DNA from: Polaromonas sp.
GTDB lineage: Bacteria > Pseudomonadota > Gammaproteobacteria > Burkholderiales > Burkholderiaceae
NCBI GenBank assembly: GCA_013823505.1
Contig: PNMH01000142.1
Coordinates: forward strand, 1 to 6,725
Length of the DNA stretch: 6,725 nt
Direction of reading: 5' to 3'
Within the stretch, counting starts at the first letter, position 1. Every line of letters starts with the position of its first letter. This document shows positions 6,588-6,725 of this stretch, piece after piece. A program made the translations under genes and the position numbers. The notes beneath the pieces are model-generated. The model did no database searches, was not told the origin of the DNA, and was given only the letters and a program-made list of their open reading frames with translations.

Positions 6588-6725
6588 GCAAGGCTTCGCT
6601 GATCACGGCGTCGCTTCACGGCGAGGCAAGCGGTGGAGCAAACAGTGTTTGGTGGGGCTCAAGGGGGTTGCAAAGCTCCGGGCGGTTCAGGATAGGTCGG
6701 TAAAACCCCGAAATATTTTGACGGT
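6588..6725 (+). other. Long leader-like region with no recognisable gene
   Basis: After the promoter, 138 bases run to the window edge without a credible coding region, tRNA or rRNA start. It contains an imperfect tandem repeat (TCGCTgatCACGGCG at 6596-6610, TCGCTtCACGGCG at 6611-6623). It ends with ATTTTGACGGT (6715-6725), a near copy of ATTTTGACAGT at 6555-6565. The second copy could be the -35 of a further promoter cut off by the window edge. Tandem promoters with a long untranslated leader would suit a stable-RNA or ribosomal operon, but nothing here proves that. Confidence 0.45.

Noticed and set aside
6317..6703. Short frames on both strands over the right IS end and the promoter region
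   Set aside because: They run through the inverted repeat and the promoter, and their encoded repeats (such as RYEP) simply reflect the repeated DNA motif.
6588..6725. Start of a 16S rRNA, tRNA, tmRNA or RNase P RNA gene
   Set aside because: None of the diagnostic sequences or cloverleaf folds is visible. A stable-RNA leader remains only a guess.

Overview
This is a high-GC chromosomal window with three protein-coding genes. It most likely comes from a betaproteobacterium of the Burkholderiales, perhaps Comamonadaceae-like. That placement is inferred from the GC-rich third codon positions, the character of the UvrA sequence (including a lengthened linker between its two ATPase halves) and the type of insertion sequence. 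No rRNA is present to confirm it.

Layout from left to right. (1) Positions 2-2932, plus strand: uvrA, the damage-recognition ATPase of nucleotide excision repair. Only about the first 15 codons are missing off the left edge. (2) Positions 2934-4790, minus strand: a single-polypeptide fusion of an N-terminal NERD (nuclease-related) domain and a C-terminal superfamily 1 UvrD/Rep-type helicase. Its nuclease and helicase motifs look intact. The two genes are convergent and their stop codons are one base apart. (3) Positions 4791-4999: a non-coding stretch that begins with a tandemly duplicated 14-bp sequence at the helicase start. (4) Positions 5000-6552, minus strand: an insertion sequence of about 1.55 kb with imperfect 26/27-bp terminal inverted repeats, a candidate 5-bp target duplication (TCATT) and one rve/DDE-type transposase gene. 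(5) Positions 6553-6725: a non-coding region of different composition. It carries a good sigma70-type promoter pointing right, starting immediately beyond the IS end, and a long leader with no recognisable gene inside the window.

How the parts relate. uvrA and the NERD-helicase both act on DNA, but they face each other and do not form an operon. The helicase may be a repair or anti-invader enzyme; the sequence does not decide. The transposase and helicase point the same way, so the IS now sits upstream of the helicase and may have altered its transcription. The most notable single detail is that the transposase has D-D-(35)-Q where the family has D-D-(35)-E. One codon change has replaced the third catalytic acid, so this copy is probably catalytically dead despite well-preserved ends and a full-length reading frame.

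I see no CRISPR array, tRNA, rRNA or complete multi-gene defence system here.
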